Part shown: positions 8,374-15,695 of the stretch, piece by piece
Layout of the letters: each line of letters opens with the position of its first letter
Position numbering within the stretch: position 1 is the stretch's first letter
Assembly: GCA_964525935.1 (NCBI GenBank)
Contig: CAZGJZ010000002.1
Span: 515,962-579,961, forward strand
DNA from: UBA2377 sp964525935
GTDB lineage: Bacteria; Verrucomicrobiota; Verrucomicrobiia; Opitutales; Opitutaceae
Direction of reading: 5' to 3'
DNA length: 64,000 bases
Made by a program: the position numbers and the translations under genes
The notes under the pieces: generated by a model
Database searches by the model: none
Seen by the model: only the letters and a program-made list of their open reading frames with translations
What the model was told of the DNA's origin: nothing

Positions 8374-9117
8374 ATGACAAAGATTCTCGGCATCGATATC
8401 GGCGGCTCGGCGGTCAAGGGTGCGCCCGTGGATATTGCCACGGGACGCCTGCTCGGCGCCCGGCACCGTATCGCGACGCCCCAGGCGCTGACGCCGCTGC
8501 AAATGGCGCACGCGATCAAGGAAATCGCCCGGCATTTCAAGTGGGACGGCCCCATCGGCGTGGGTTTCCCCGGCGTCATCCAGGGCACGTATATCCGGAC
8601 GTCGGCGAACCTGCACCCGAAGTTCATCGATTGCGACGCCGTGAAGCTTTTCGCCAGGATCACGGGTTGCCCGGTGGCGCTGACCAACGATGCGGCGGCG
8701 GCGGCGCTGGCGGAAATGAAGTTTGGCGCGGGCCGCGGTTTCGAAGGCAAGACGCTGTTGCTGACGCTCGGCACGGGCGTGGGCTCGGCGCTGGCGCAGC
8801 AAGGCGTCGTGGTGCCGTGCGAGCTGGGACATTTTCCGTGGAAGGGAAAGTCGGCGGAGAAGACCGTCGCGGCCTCGGTGAAGGAGCAGAAGGATCTTTC
8901 TTGGAAAAAATGGGGCGGCCGGCTGGGCAAATATGTGCGCACGTTGGAGAGCCTGTTCTGGCCCGAGCTGATCATCATCGGCGGCGGCGTCAGCGCGGAC
9001 CACAAGCGGTTTTTCAAATACCTGGAAACGCGGGCCAAGCTGGTGCCGGCGCAGTTTTTCAACGAGGCCGGCATCGTCGGCGCGGCGTTGCACGCGGCGC
9101 AGTCAAAACGGACTTAA
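8374..9117 (+). CDS. ppgK: Polyphosphate glucokinase (ROK family)
   Basis: Phosphorylates glucose to glucose-6-phosphate, with polyphosphate (and often ATP) as donor in this family. An actin-like ATPase fold is seen: phosphate-1 motif DIGGSAVKG (residues 8-16), GVGFPGVI, the sugar-site motif TNDAAAAALAE, phosphate-2 motif LTLGTGVGSAL and adenosine motif IIIGGGVS, then NEAGIVGAA. The segment ELGHFP and the spacing to ERD/EQKDLSW resemble polyphosphate glucokinases more than ordinary ROK kinases. ATG 8374 begins directly with the ROK core; an in-frame GTG at 8365 is a weaker alternative. The length (247 aa) fits. Repeat arms bracket the gene. Confidence 0.88.
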   Translation: MTKILGIDIGGSAVKGAPVDIATGRLLGARHRIATPQALTPLQMAHAIKEIARHFKWDGPIGVGFPGVIQGTYIRTSANLHPKFIDCDAVKLFARITGCPVALTNDAAAAALAEMKFGAGRGFEGKTLLLTLGTGVGSALAQQGVVVPCELGHFPWKGKSAEKTVAASVKEQKDLSWKKWGGRLGKYVRTLESLFWPELIIIGGGVSADHKRFFKYLETRAKLVPAQFFNEAGIVGAALHAAQSKRT

Positions 9118-9149
9118 TCGCGAAAGCGCGAAAGGACGGAAATACCGGG
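9116..9149. repeat. Single repeat arm after ppgK
   Basis: AATCGCGAAAGCGCGAAAGG and the following bases closely match the left arm at 8225-8258 and the reverse complement of 8273-8306. The arm begins inside the ppgK stop codon (TAA at 9115-9117). No second arm was found before the next gene at 9166. It could be a remnant of, or half of, a structure bracketing ppgK. Confidence 0.5.
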
Positions 9150-9165
9150 AAGTGATTTCGCCAGC

Positions 9166-10146
9166 ATGAGCGCCGATATCCTTATCGTCGGGCAAGGATT
9201 GGCGGGGACGCTGCTGGCGTGGGCGCTGGAACGCGCGGGGTTGCGCTTTGCGATCGCGGACGCCGGACATGCGGCGGCGGCTTCGCGGGCGGCGGCGGGC
9301 ATCATCAATCCCATCACCGGCCGGCGTCTGGTGAAGAGCTGGCGCATCGACGAGTTGTTGCCCCTGGCGCGCGACGCCTATCGTGAACTCGAAACCGAAC
9401 TTGGTGTGCCGCTCTGGCGGGAGATGCGGGTGCGGCGGCATTTCCGCGATGATCGCGAGCGCGGGGTGTTTGCAGAGAAGACGACCCGCGGCGAGTTGGC
9501 GCCGTTTGCGAGTGAGGCCGACGACCACGGATTCTGGATCGCGCCGGCGGCGCGAGTGGATGTGCCGGCGCTGCTGGCCGCAGCGCGGCAACGCTGGCTC
9601 GCGGCAGGGAAGCTGCGGGAAGAGAAGATGGATTGGTCGCAACTGGGATCGGATGGGAAATACGAACTCGTGATTGATTGCACGGGCGCGGCGCTGCGGC
9701 ACGGACCGTTTGCGGGCGGGAAGTTTGCGATCAGCAAAGGCGAGACGTTGCAGGTTGGCGTGGCCGGTCTGGTGCCGGACGTAATTTTAAACGACGGCCA
9801 CTGGCTGCTGCCGATCGATGCGGAGACCGGCTGGGTCGGTGCGACGCATGAACCCGGCGTGGAAAGCGTCGAATCCACCGCGACGGCGCGTGAGACGCTG
9901 TTGGCCGCGGCGGCGGCGCTGGCTGGTCGCAGGGTGACGCCGCGTGACCAACTCGCCGGTCTGCGGCTCGCTGCGCCGGATAAACATCCGGTGGCTGGCC
10001 GGCATCCGACTAACCCACGCTTGGGTGTGTGTGGCGCGCTTGGGGCTAAGGGCGTCCTCTACGCGCCGTGGCTCGCGCAGCAGTGGGCGGCGCATCTCAC
10101 CGATGGTGCGGCGTTCGATCCGACGGTGGCGGTGGGTAGGCTTTGA
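9166..10146 (+). CDS. FAD-dependent oxidoreductase (DAO family)
   Basis: A D-amino-acid-oxidase-type flavoprotein. The dinucleotide-binding motif is IVGQGLAGTLLAWALE (residues 7-22), followed by an Ala/Ser-rich FAD contact AAAASRAAAGIINPITGRR typical of DAO members such as ThiO and the MnmC oxidase domain. The C-terminal GLRLAAPDKHPVAGRHP and GVCGALGAKGVLYAPWLAQ form the second FAD site. At 326 aa it is shorter than most DAO enzymes (about 360). It could oxidise an amine or act in tRNA modification, but it has no methyltransferase domain, so MnmC itself is excluded. No operon partner is evident. Confidence 0.8.
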   Translation: MSADILIVGQGLAGTLLAWALERAGLRFAIADAGHAAAASRAAAGIINPITGRRLVKSWRIDELLPLARDAYRELETELGVPLWREMRVRRHFRDDRERGVFAEKTTRGELAPFASEADDHGFWIAPAARVDVPALLAAARQRWLAAGKLREEKMDWSQLGSDGKYELVIDCTGAALRHGPFAGGKFAISKGETLQVGVAGLVPDVILNDGHWLLPIDAETGWVGATHEPGVESVESTATARETLLAAAAALAGRRVTPRDQLAGLRLAAPDKHPVAGRHPTNPRLGVCGALGAKGVLYAPWLAQQWAAHLTDGAAFDPTVAVGRL

Positions 10147-10163
10147 GACTGTTGAGGCTGCAT

Positions 10164-10226
10164 TTCGTCGCAGGTCTGGGCGCGTGGAAATCACCGTTCG
10201 TCGCAGGAAAACGGCCGTTCGTCGCA
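10164..10226 (+). promoter_or_regulatory. Predicted LytTR operator upstream of the histidine kinase
   Basis: TTCGTCGCA occurs three times, at 10164-10172, 10197-10205 and 10218-10226. Copies two and three are 21 bp apart start to start, the two-helical-turn spacing of LytTR-family sites (9-bp repeats, 12-bp spacer). In register, ACCGTTCGT (10193-10201) fits the published LytTR consensus [TA][AC][CA]GTTN[AG][TG] at every position and GCCGTTCGT (10214-10222) at eight of nine. The kinase ATG is at 10286, so autoregulation is likely. Confidence 0.75.
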
Positions 10227-10285
10227 AATCCGCACTTATCCGCTTGAAGTGACGGTGGGACAGGCGGACAACCCGCCTTACTCTC

Positions 10286-11374
10286 ATGGAAACGCGCTGG
10301 CTCAAAGTCGCAGCAATTGTCGGCGGGTGGGCGTTCGTTGGCCTGATCCTCACGTTGGAAGTGTATTTCAATATGCAGGTCCACAGCCGCGAAATGGGCG
10401 GCATGGACGTGGACGCGTGGGAGGCGGCGATCCCGCAGTTTGGCCGGGCGCTCATGTGGGCGCTCATGGCTCCGCTGATTCTGAAACTGCGCGCCAAGGT
10501 GCCGCTCAACTCCGGCCGCTGGGCGGGCGGCATCGGGTTTCACCTGGCGTTCAGCTTCGTCATCATGGCGATCTATTATGTGGGCCGGATGGCGAGCATC
10601 GCGCTGCTCTGGGGCTGGCCGAAGGAGGAGTTCTGGACGTCGGTGGTGCAGAATTTTTACGGCCGCAACATCATCGACATGGCCTATTACTGGGGCGTGC
10701 TGGCGTTTGGCTACAGCCTGGAGATTTACCAGAAATACAAGAACGAGGAGCTAAAGGCCGCGCGACTTGAGGCGCGGCTGATCGAGACCGAGTTGAAGGC
10801 CCTGCGGCAGCAGATGCACCCGCACTTTCTCTTCAACACGATGAACACCGTCGCGGTGCTCGTGCGGGAAAACAAAAACGCCGAGGCCGTGACGTTGCTC
10901 GCCCGGCTCGGCGCCCTGTTGCGCATGTCGCTCGACCGGAATCGTCCGCCGGAGGTTACGGTGCAGCAGGAGATGGATTTCCTCGAGCGCTACATCGAGA
11001 TCCAGCAGGCGCGGTTTTCCGACCGCTTGAAAGTGAACATCGACATCACGCCCGAGGCGCGCAGCGCGCTCATCCCGAACCTGCTGCTGCAACCCATCGT
11101 GGAGAACGCGATCCTGCACGGCGTGGCGCCCAAGGCCGGCCCCGGCCGGGTGGATATCTCGGGCCGGGTCGAATCCGACAAGCTGATGCTCGAGGTGCGC
11201 GACGATGGCGCCGGCATTGTGCGCGATGATCGCAACCGCACGAGCGAAGGCATCGGCCTCTCGAACACTCGCGAGCGACTCGTCCGACTTTATGGCGTCC
11301 ACAGCCACCTCTCGCTGAAGAGCGTGCCCGGCCACGGCGTCACCGTTCAAATCGTCATGCCCCACCGCGTATGA
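10286..11374 (+). CDS. LytS/YehU-type sensor histidine kinase
   Basis: The sensor of a LytTR two-component system. The N-terminal half holds four predicted membrane helices (about residues 8-130) with no recognised ligand domain. The His_kinase (PF06580) box LRQQMHPHFLFNTMNTV places the phospho-accepting His at 180. A HATPase domain follows, with N-box LLQPIVENAILHG, G1 DDGAGI and G2 GIGLSNTRERL. Its stop overlaps the regulator start by 4 bases (ATGA). LytTR-type direct repeats lie upstream of its start. The signal is unknown. Confidence 0.93.
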   Translation: METRWLKVAAIVGGWAFVGLILTLEVYFNMQVHSREMGGMDVDAWEAAIPQFGRALMWALMAPLILKLRAKVPLNSGRWAGGIGFHLAFSFVIMAIYYVGRMASIALLWGWPKEEFWTSVVQNFYGRNIIDMAYYWGVLAFGYSLEIYQKYKNEELKAARLEARLIETELKALRQQMHPHFLFNTMNTVAVLVRENKNAEAVTLLARLGALLRMSLDRNRPPEVTVQQEMDFLERYIEIQQARFSDRLKVNIDITPEARSALIPNLLLQPIVENAILHGVAPKAGPGRVDISGRVESDKLMLEVRDDGAGIVRDDRNRTSEGIGLSNTRERLVRLYGVHSHLSLKSVPGHGVTVQIVMPHRV

Positions 11375-12198
11375 ATACCCCATCACCGCTCCCGGTCGAA
11401 AAACGCATCCGCACCCTGATCGTGGACGATGAGCCCGCCGCCCGGCGCGGGGTGCGCCTGTTGTTGGAAAAGGATCGCAACGTGGAGGTTGTGGGTGAGG
11501 CGGCCGATGGGCTTTCCGCGGTCGAACTGATGCGCCGCGAGCGACCCGACCTCGTGTTCCTCGATGTGCAGATGCCGGGCTGCAACGGCTTCGAGGCGCT
11601 CGCGCGGGCCGGCGGCACGCACGCGCCGGCGGTGGTGTTTGTGACGGCCTACAACGAGCACGCGTTGCAGGCGTTTGAGGTCAACGCCATCGACTACCTG
11701 CTAAAACCCTACGACGACGATCGCTTCAATTCGGCGCTGGCGCGGGCGAAGGACGAGGTGCGCCGGCGCGAGGTGGAAGTGGTTAACTCTCGGCTCAGCC
11801 AGTTGCTCGATTATCTGCAGTCGCGCATGGGCCTGAAGTCCGCCGGCGAACCCGAGCCGAGCGCCAGCGAGCGCATTTTGATCAAATCGTCCGGCGAGAT
11901 CTTTTTCCTGAAGGCCGATGAGATCGACTGGATCGAGGCGGAGGGCGACTACATGAAGTTCCACGTCGGCGGGCGTTCGCACCTGATGCGCGAGACGATG
12001 GCGCGGCTGGAGGCGCGGCTCGACGCGCAGAAATTTATCCGCATCCACCGCTCGACGATCGTGAACATCGACCGGCTGCGGAAACTGAGCCCGTCATTTG
12101 CGGGCGAATATACCGTGATTTTGCACGACGGCACGAAGTTGAAGTTGAGCCGCGGTTATCACGAGCGCATCGCGGCGCTGTTGCGGCACAAGCTTTGA
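11371..12198 (+). CDS. LytTR-family response regulator
   Basis: The response regulator paired with the upstream LytS-type kinase. The receiver domain (about residues 12-130) has acidic residues Asp19/Asp20, phospho-acceptor Asp65 in VFLDVQMPG and Lys in LLKPYDDD. A linker (135-165) leads to a LytTR DNA-binding domain (about 168-275) with the typical RIHRSTIVNIDRL and LKLSRGYHERI segments. LytTR domains bind pairs of 9-bp direct repeats 21 bp apart, and such pairs are found at 10193-10222, 12264-12293 and 13292-13321. It probably controls those promoters. Confidence 0.95.
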   Translation: MNTPSPLPVEKRIRTLIVDDEPAARRGVRLLLEKDRNVEVVGEAADGLSAVELMRRERPDLVFLDVQMPGCNGFEALARAGGTHAPAVVFVTAYNEHALQAFEVNAIDYLLKPYDDDRFNSALARAKDEVRRREVEVVNSRLSQLLDYLQSRMGLKSAGEPEPSASERILIKSSGEIFFLKADEIDWIEAEGDYMKFHVGGRSHLMRETMARLEARLDAQKFIRIHRSTIVNIDRLRKLSPSFAGEYTVILHDGTKLKLSRGYHERIAALLRHKL

Positions 12199-12263
12199 GC
12201 GGAAAGCGGAAATCGGGTTGAGGTAGGGCGCAGCGGGCGCGGCTCATCCCGGGGCGGGTGCGA

Positions 12264-12308
12264 TTGGGCGCGAAGTGGCGCGGGTTCGTCGCATTTGTGC
12301 GACGATTG
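12264..12308 (+). promoter_or_regulatory. Predicted LytTR site with overlapping palindrome
   Basis: TTGGGCGCG (12264-12272) and TTCGTCGCA (12285-12293) are 21 bp apart, the same period as the operator at 10197. The second copy also forms a perfect 8-bp inverted repeat, TCGTCGCA-TTTG-TGCGACGA, at 12286-12305. It lies 40 bases upstream of the preferred start of the secreted-protein gene (12335). The direct-repeat match is weaker than at the other two promoters. Confidence 0.55.
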
Positions 12309-12334
12309 CACGTCGAGGCGGGTTTACCGCAGGC

Positions 12335-13081
12335 GTGAAGCATTGGTTTTTTCTCCTGCTGCTCAGTTTCGTCCTGCCGGGCCTGCCGGTGGCGGAGGCG
12401 TCGATGCGGAGCGCGCGGCAGGCCCGGCAGATGCTCGGGCCAGAAATCTGGGCGCGCACGCTGCGGATCGAGAACACGAATTCGCGCAGCCTGTATCCGG
12501 CGGTGGTGTATGCCACGGTATTTGAGTTCGACAGCCTGTTGTGGTTTTACACCGAGACGGACGGCACGCAGAGCCTGTCGCGCCAATTGGGCCGGCTGGA
12601 GGAAGACAAGGTCGACCTGCTGCCGCTGTTGCAGCGGATTGATCCCGGGTTTGTCGCCTACGAGGCGTTGCCGGAGGAGGGCGTGCGGTTCATCGGTGCC
12701 CCGCGCCGGCTGCTTAACGGGTGTTTCATCGACAGCGTGGCGGCCTTGCGCACGGCGTTTGATGCCGGCGTGCCGATCACCGAGGCCTCGCTGCTCACCT
12801 ACTACATGGAAATCAATGGACGCAGGCTGGGCCACACGGTCCTGATCTACACCACCGACGTGGGTGTTTTCGTGATCGATCGCAGCCGCAGCCGGAAGCC
12901 GCGTGCACTGACCGTGGATGGGGCGGGCCGGGTTGCGTTGGTGACGGCCCATGCGGTGCAGGGCAATTTTCTGGCGGAGAGCATCGTCCGGGCGCGCTGG
13001 GTGCATGCGGGTTTACCGGCCACGCGGCTGGCGCCGGCTTATGCCGAGGCGGCGGCCAAACCGGGCCCAGATGCAGGCTGA
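12335..13081 (+). CDS. Exported protein of unknown family, possible papain-like fold
   Basis: I do not recognise the family. GTG 12335 is preferred because it gives a clean signal peptide (VKHWFFLLLLSFVLPGLPV, cut near residue 22); the frame is also open upstream, but that part runs through the operator. The mature protein has Cys130 at a helix start (NGCFIDSVAALR), His167 in GHTVLIY on a strand and Asp182 in VFVIDRS on the next strand. This order and spacing is compatible with a papain/transglutaminase-like Cys-His-Asp triad. That is inference from pattern only. It sits between the LytTR regulator and the exporter and carries a LytTR-like site upstream. Confidence 0.7.
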   Translation: MKHWFFLLLLSFVLPGLPVAEASMRSARQARQMLGPEIWARTLRIENTNSRSLYPAVVYATVFEFDSLLWFYTETDGTQSLSRQLGRLEEDKVDLLPLLQRIDPGFVAYEALPEEGVRFIGAPRRLLNGCFIDSVAALRTAFDAGVPITEASLLTYYMEINGRRLGHTVLIYTTDVGVFVIDRSRSRKPRALTVDGAGRVALVTAHAVQGNFLAESIVRARWVHAGLPATRLAPAYAEAAAKPGPDAG

Positions 13082-13291
13082 GAGAGGTCGCAGGGCGGGA
13101 AATGGGGAAGGGGAGGACACCGGATTTTTACTCCGGCAAGACGGATGGAGCCACCGGCTGGCCGGGGTCCGCCCATCCACCGCGGGGGCCGTTCATCAAA
13201 GTTTCGTGTAACTTTTCCCGCAAACCCGTGTTGTGGATGCATGCCAGCGAGCTGTATTCGTATCTGTCGGTTGACCGCCACCATCCTGCGA

Positions 13292-13321
13292 TTCGTCGCA
13301 AAAAGTGGCCGGTTGGTCGCA
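13292..13321 (+). promoter_or_regulatory. Predicted LytTR operator upstream of the MacAB-like exporter
   Basis: TTCGTCGCA (13292-13300) and TTGGTCGCA (13313-13321) are spaced 21 bp start to start, identical in motif and period to the sites at 10197 and 10218. They are 180-209 bases upstream of the exporter's first ATG, with an intrinsic terminator in between at 13389. No convincing -10 was assigned. The remaining bases from 13082 to 13500 show no coding potential. Confidence 0.65.
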
Positions 13322-13388
13322 AACGCGTTTCCAGTCCCGCCGGCATCGTTAGTAGTCAGCCTCGTTCGTAGTAATCAGTTGTTGTGTT

Positions 13389-13424
13389 GTGGAGGGGTCG
13401 TTGTGGGCCCCTCCACTTTCTTTT
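13389..13424 (+). terminator. Rho-independent terminator or attenuator ahead of the exporter operon
   Basis: A perfect 9-bp stem GTGGAGGGG (13389-13397) / CCCCTCCAC (13408-13416) is followed by a T-rich run (TTTCTTTT). It could end the transcript of the secreted-protein gene. However, it also lies downstream of the LytTR repeats at 13292, so a transcript starting there would either be a roughly 80-nt small RNA or be attenuated before the exporter genes. Confidence 0.8.
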
Positions 13425-13500
13425 CACGAACCGGGGGTGGCTGCTTGCCAAGCTAGCCGCGATTTTTGAGCCTGTCCCTTTAACACGCAACCCGAGTCCT

Positions 13501-14895
13501 ATGAACCCAGCCCCCTCCGCTTCCTCCACCCCGGCCGCCGCGCCGCGCCGCAAGTCCAAGAAAAAATGGATCATCATCGGCGGTGTCGTCCTGCTCGTCG
13601 TCCTCATCGGCGCGGGTGTCGCTTCCAAGCGCAAGAAACAGACCGGCACCAAGGTCACCACCGAGAAGGCCTTCGTTAAGACCATCACGCAGACGGTCAC
13701 CGCCACGGGCAAGGTCCAGCCCGAGACCGAGGTGAAAATCTCCCCTGAGGTCGCCGGCGAAATCACCGAACTGCCCTTCAAGGAAGGCAACGTCGTCAAA
13801 AAGGGCGACCTGCTCCTCAAGATCAAACCCGACTTCTACCAGGCCCAGCTCGAGCAGCAGGAAGCGTCGCTCCTCTCCGCCAAGGCGGCGAGTGTGCTGA
13901 GCAAGGCGCACCTCAACAAGGCCGACCAGGATCACAAGCAGGCGCAGGATCTCTACGCCAAGAAACTCATTTCCGACGCCGACATCCTGAACGCGAAAAC
14001 CAATTTCGAGGTCGCCAAGGCCGACTACGACTCCTCGCTCGCGCAAATCCGCCGCAACGAGGGTCTCGTCAATCAAGCCTCCGACCAGCTCAGCAAGACC
14101 ACGATTTACGCCCCCATGGACGGCGCGATCAGTTCCCTCTCCAGCGAAGTCGGCGAACGCGTGGCCGGCACCGGCCAATACGGCGGCGCCGAAGTCATGC
14201 GCGTGGCCGACCTCAGCAAGATGGAAGTCCGCGTGAAGGTGAACGAAAACGACATCGTCAATGTGAAGCTCGGCGATCGCGCCGTCGTCGCCATCGACGC
14301 CTTCCCTGGCCGCAAGCTCACCGGCACCGTCAAGGAGATCAGCTCTTCCGCCCAAGGCCAGGCCAACGCCGCCGGCATCAATTCCCAGTCGCAGGCCTCC
14401 GCTTCCGACGAGGTGGCCAACTTCCTCGTTAAAATCCGCATTTCCGATGCCGATATCATCCTGCGCCCCGGCATGAGCGCCACCGCTGACATCCAGACCC
14501 AGACGGTCGAGAACGTCATCGCGGTGCCGATCCAGAGCGTCACCGTCCGTGCCGATGGCGGCAAGACGACCGAGGAGCTCCAGCAGCAGAAGGCCAAGGA
14601 AGCCCGCGAAAAGTCCGGCAACGATCTCGAAGTCGCCGAGGAGAAAGACCTCGCCCGCCGCACCCGTGACCAGCTGCAACGCGTCGTCTTTATCCGTGAT
14701 GGCAACAAGGTCCGCCTGCAAAAGGTCGAGACCGGCATCGCCGACAACTCGCACATCGAGGTGAAGAGCGGCGTGAAGGCCGGCGACGAAGTGGTCTCCG
14801 GCAGCTACGCCGCGATCAGTCGCAACCTTAAGGACGGCGCCGAGATCGAGGTTGAGAAGCCCAAGACCGGTGGCGGCGACAGCGAGAAGAAGTAA
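13501..14895 (+). CDS. Membrane-fusion protein of a MacA-like efflux system
   Basis: The periplasmic adaptor (HlyD/RND-MFP family) of a tripartite exporter. It has a Lys/Arg-rich N-terminus, one membrane helix (about residues 23-40), a lipoyl half-motif (TVTATGKVQPETEV), a long alpha-helical hairpin with coiled-coil character (about 120-190), the second lipoyl half (TIYAPMDGAISSL) and a beta-barrel domain. A charged helical insert (about 360-400, EELQQQKAKEAREKSG) interrupts the C-terminal part. ATG 13501 is chosen because the upstream in-frame extension crosses a terminator hairpin. Strongly C-ending codons suggest good expression. It leads the four-gene exporter operon. Confidence 0.92.
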   Translation: MNPAPSASSTPAAAPRRKSKKKWIIIGGVVLLVVLIGAGVASKRKKQTGTKVTTEKAFVKTITQTVTATGKVQPETEVKISPEVAGEITELPFKEGNVVKKGDLLLKIKPDFYQAQLEQQEASLLSAKAASVLSKAHLNKADQDHKQAQDLYAKKLISDADILNAKTNFEVAKADYDSSLAQIRRNEGLVNQASDQLSKTTIYAPMDGAISSLSSEVGERVAGTGQYGGAEVMRVADLSKMEVRVKVNENDIVNVKLGDRAVVAIDAFPGRKLTGTVKEISSSAQGQANAAGINSQSQASASDEVANFLVKIRISDADIILRPGMSATADIQTQTVENVIAVPIQSVTVRADGGKTTEELQQQKAKEAREKSGNDLEVAEEKDLARRTRDQLQRVVFIRDGNKVRLQKVETGIADNSHIEVKSGVKAGDEVVSGSYAAISRNLKDGAEIEVEKPKTGGGDSEKK

Positions 14896-14926
14896 CCGCG
14901 CGCCCCGCCCGGCTGCCACCTCCGCC

Positions 14927-15670
14927 ATGACGCCTCCTCCTCCTGCCTCCGCCACCCTCGCGGCGCGGACCACCCGCCCCCCGGGCGCCCTCGTCATCGA
15001 AATCGAGGGCGTCACCAAGCTCTACACCATGGGTGCGGAAACCATCCATGCGCTCCGGGGCGTGAACCTGAAGATTCACCGCAACGAATACCTTGCGATC
15101 ATGGGTCCGTCGGGTTCCGGCAAGTCCACCCTCATGAACATGCTGGGCTGCCTCGATACGCCCACGGCCGGTCACTACGAGTTCAACCGCATCAATGTCG
15201 CCACGATGGTGGACGACGAACTCGCCGAGATTCGCAACCGCGAGATCGGTTTCGTCTTCCAGACCTTCAACCTGCTTCCGCGCTCCACGGCACTCAGCAA
15301 CGTCGAACTGCCGCTGATCTATGCCGGTGCCTCCGCGTCCGAACGTCGCGACCGCGCGACCGAAGTGCTGACAAACGTCGGCCTCGGCAACCGCATGCAC
15401 CACAAGCCGAATGAGCTCTCCGGCGGCCAGCGCCAGCGCGTGGCCATCGCCCGCGCGCTCGTGAACCGGCCCTCGATCATCCTCGCCGACGAACCGACGG
15501 GCAACCTCGATTCGAAGACGGGCGTCGAAATCATGGCGCTGTTTGAAGATCTCTACGAGCAGGGTAACACCATCATCGTTGTCACGCACGAAGAGGACAT
15601 CGCCCAGCACGCCCGCCGCATCGTCCGCTTGCGCGACGGCCTGATCGAGAGCGACGCACCGGTCGTCTGA
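14927..15670 (+). CDS. MacB-type ABC exporter ATPase subunit
   Basis: The stand-alone nucleotide-binding subunit of the exporter. Walker A is GPSGSGKST (residues 60-68); other motifs are Q-loop VFQTFNLLPRSTALSNVELPL, signature LSGGQRQRVAIARAL, Walker B SIILADEPTGNLDSKTG and the switch His in VVTHEED. The subgroup (LolD/MacB/FtsE-like) fits the MFP upstream and the two FtsX-type permeases downstream. ATG 14927 is preferred; an in-frame upstream start (14852) would overlap the MFP gene. The first 20 residues are Pro/Ala-rich and not part of the domain. Confidence 0.93.
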   Translation: MTPPPPASATLAARTTRPPGALVIEIEGVTKLYTMGAETIHALRGVNLKIHRNEYLAIMGPSGSGKSTLMNMLGCLDTPTAGHYEFNRINVATMVDDELAEIRNREIGFVFQTFNLLPRSTALSNVELPLIYAGASASERRDRATEVLTNVGLGNRMHHKPNELSGGQRQRVAIARALVNRPSIILADEPTGNLDSKTGVEIMALFEDLYEQGNTIIVVTHEEDIAQHARRIVRLRDGLIESDAPVV

Positions 15671-15695
15671 TTTTTACGCCCAACCCGACCACGGC

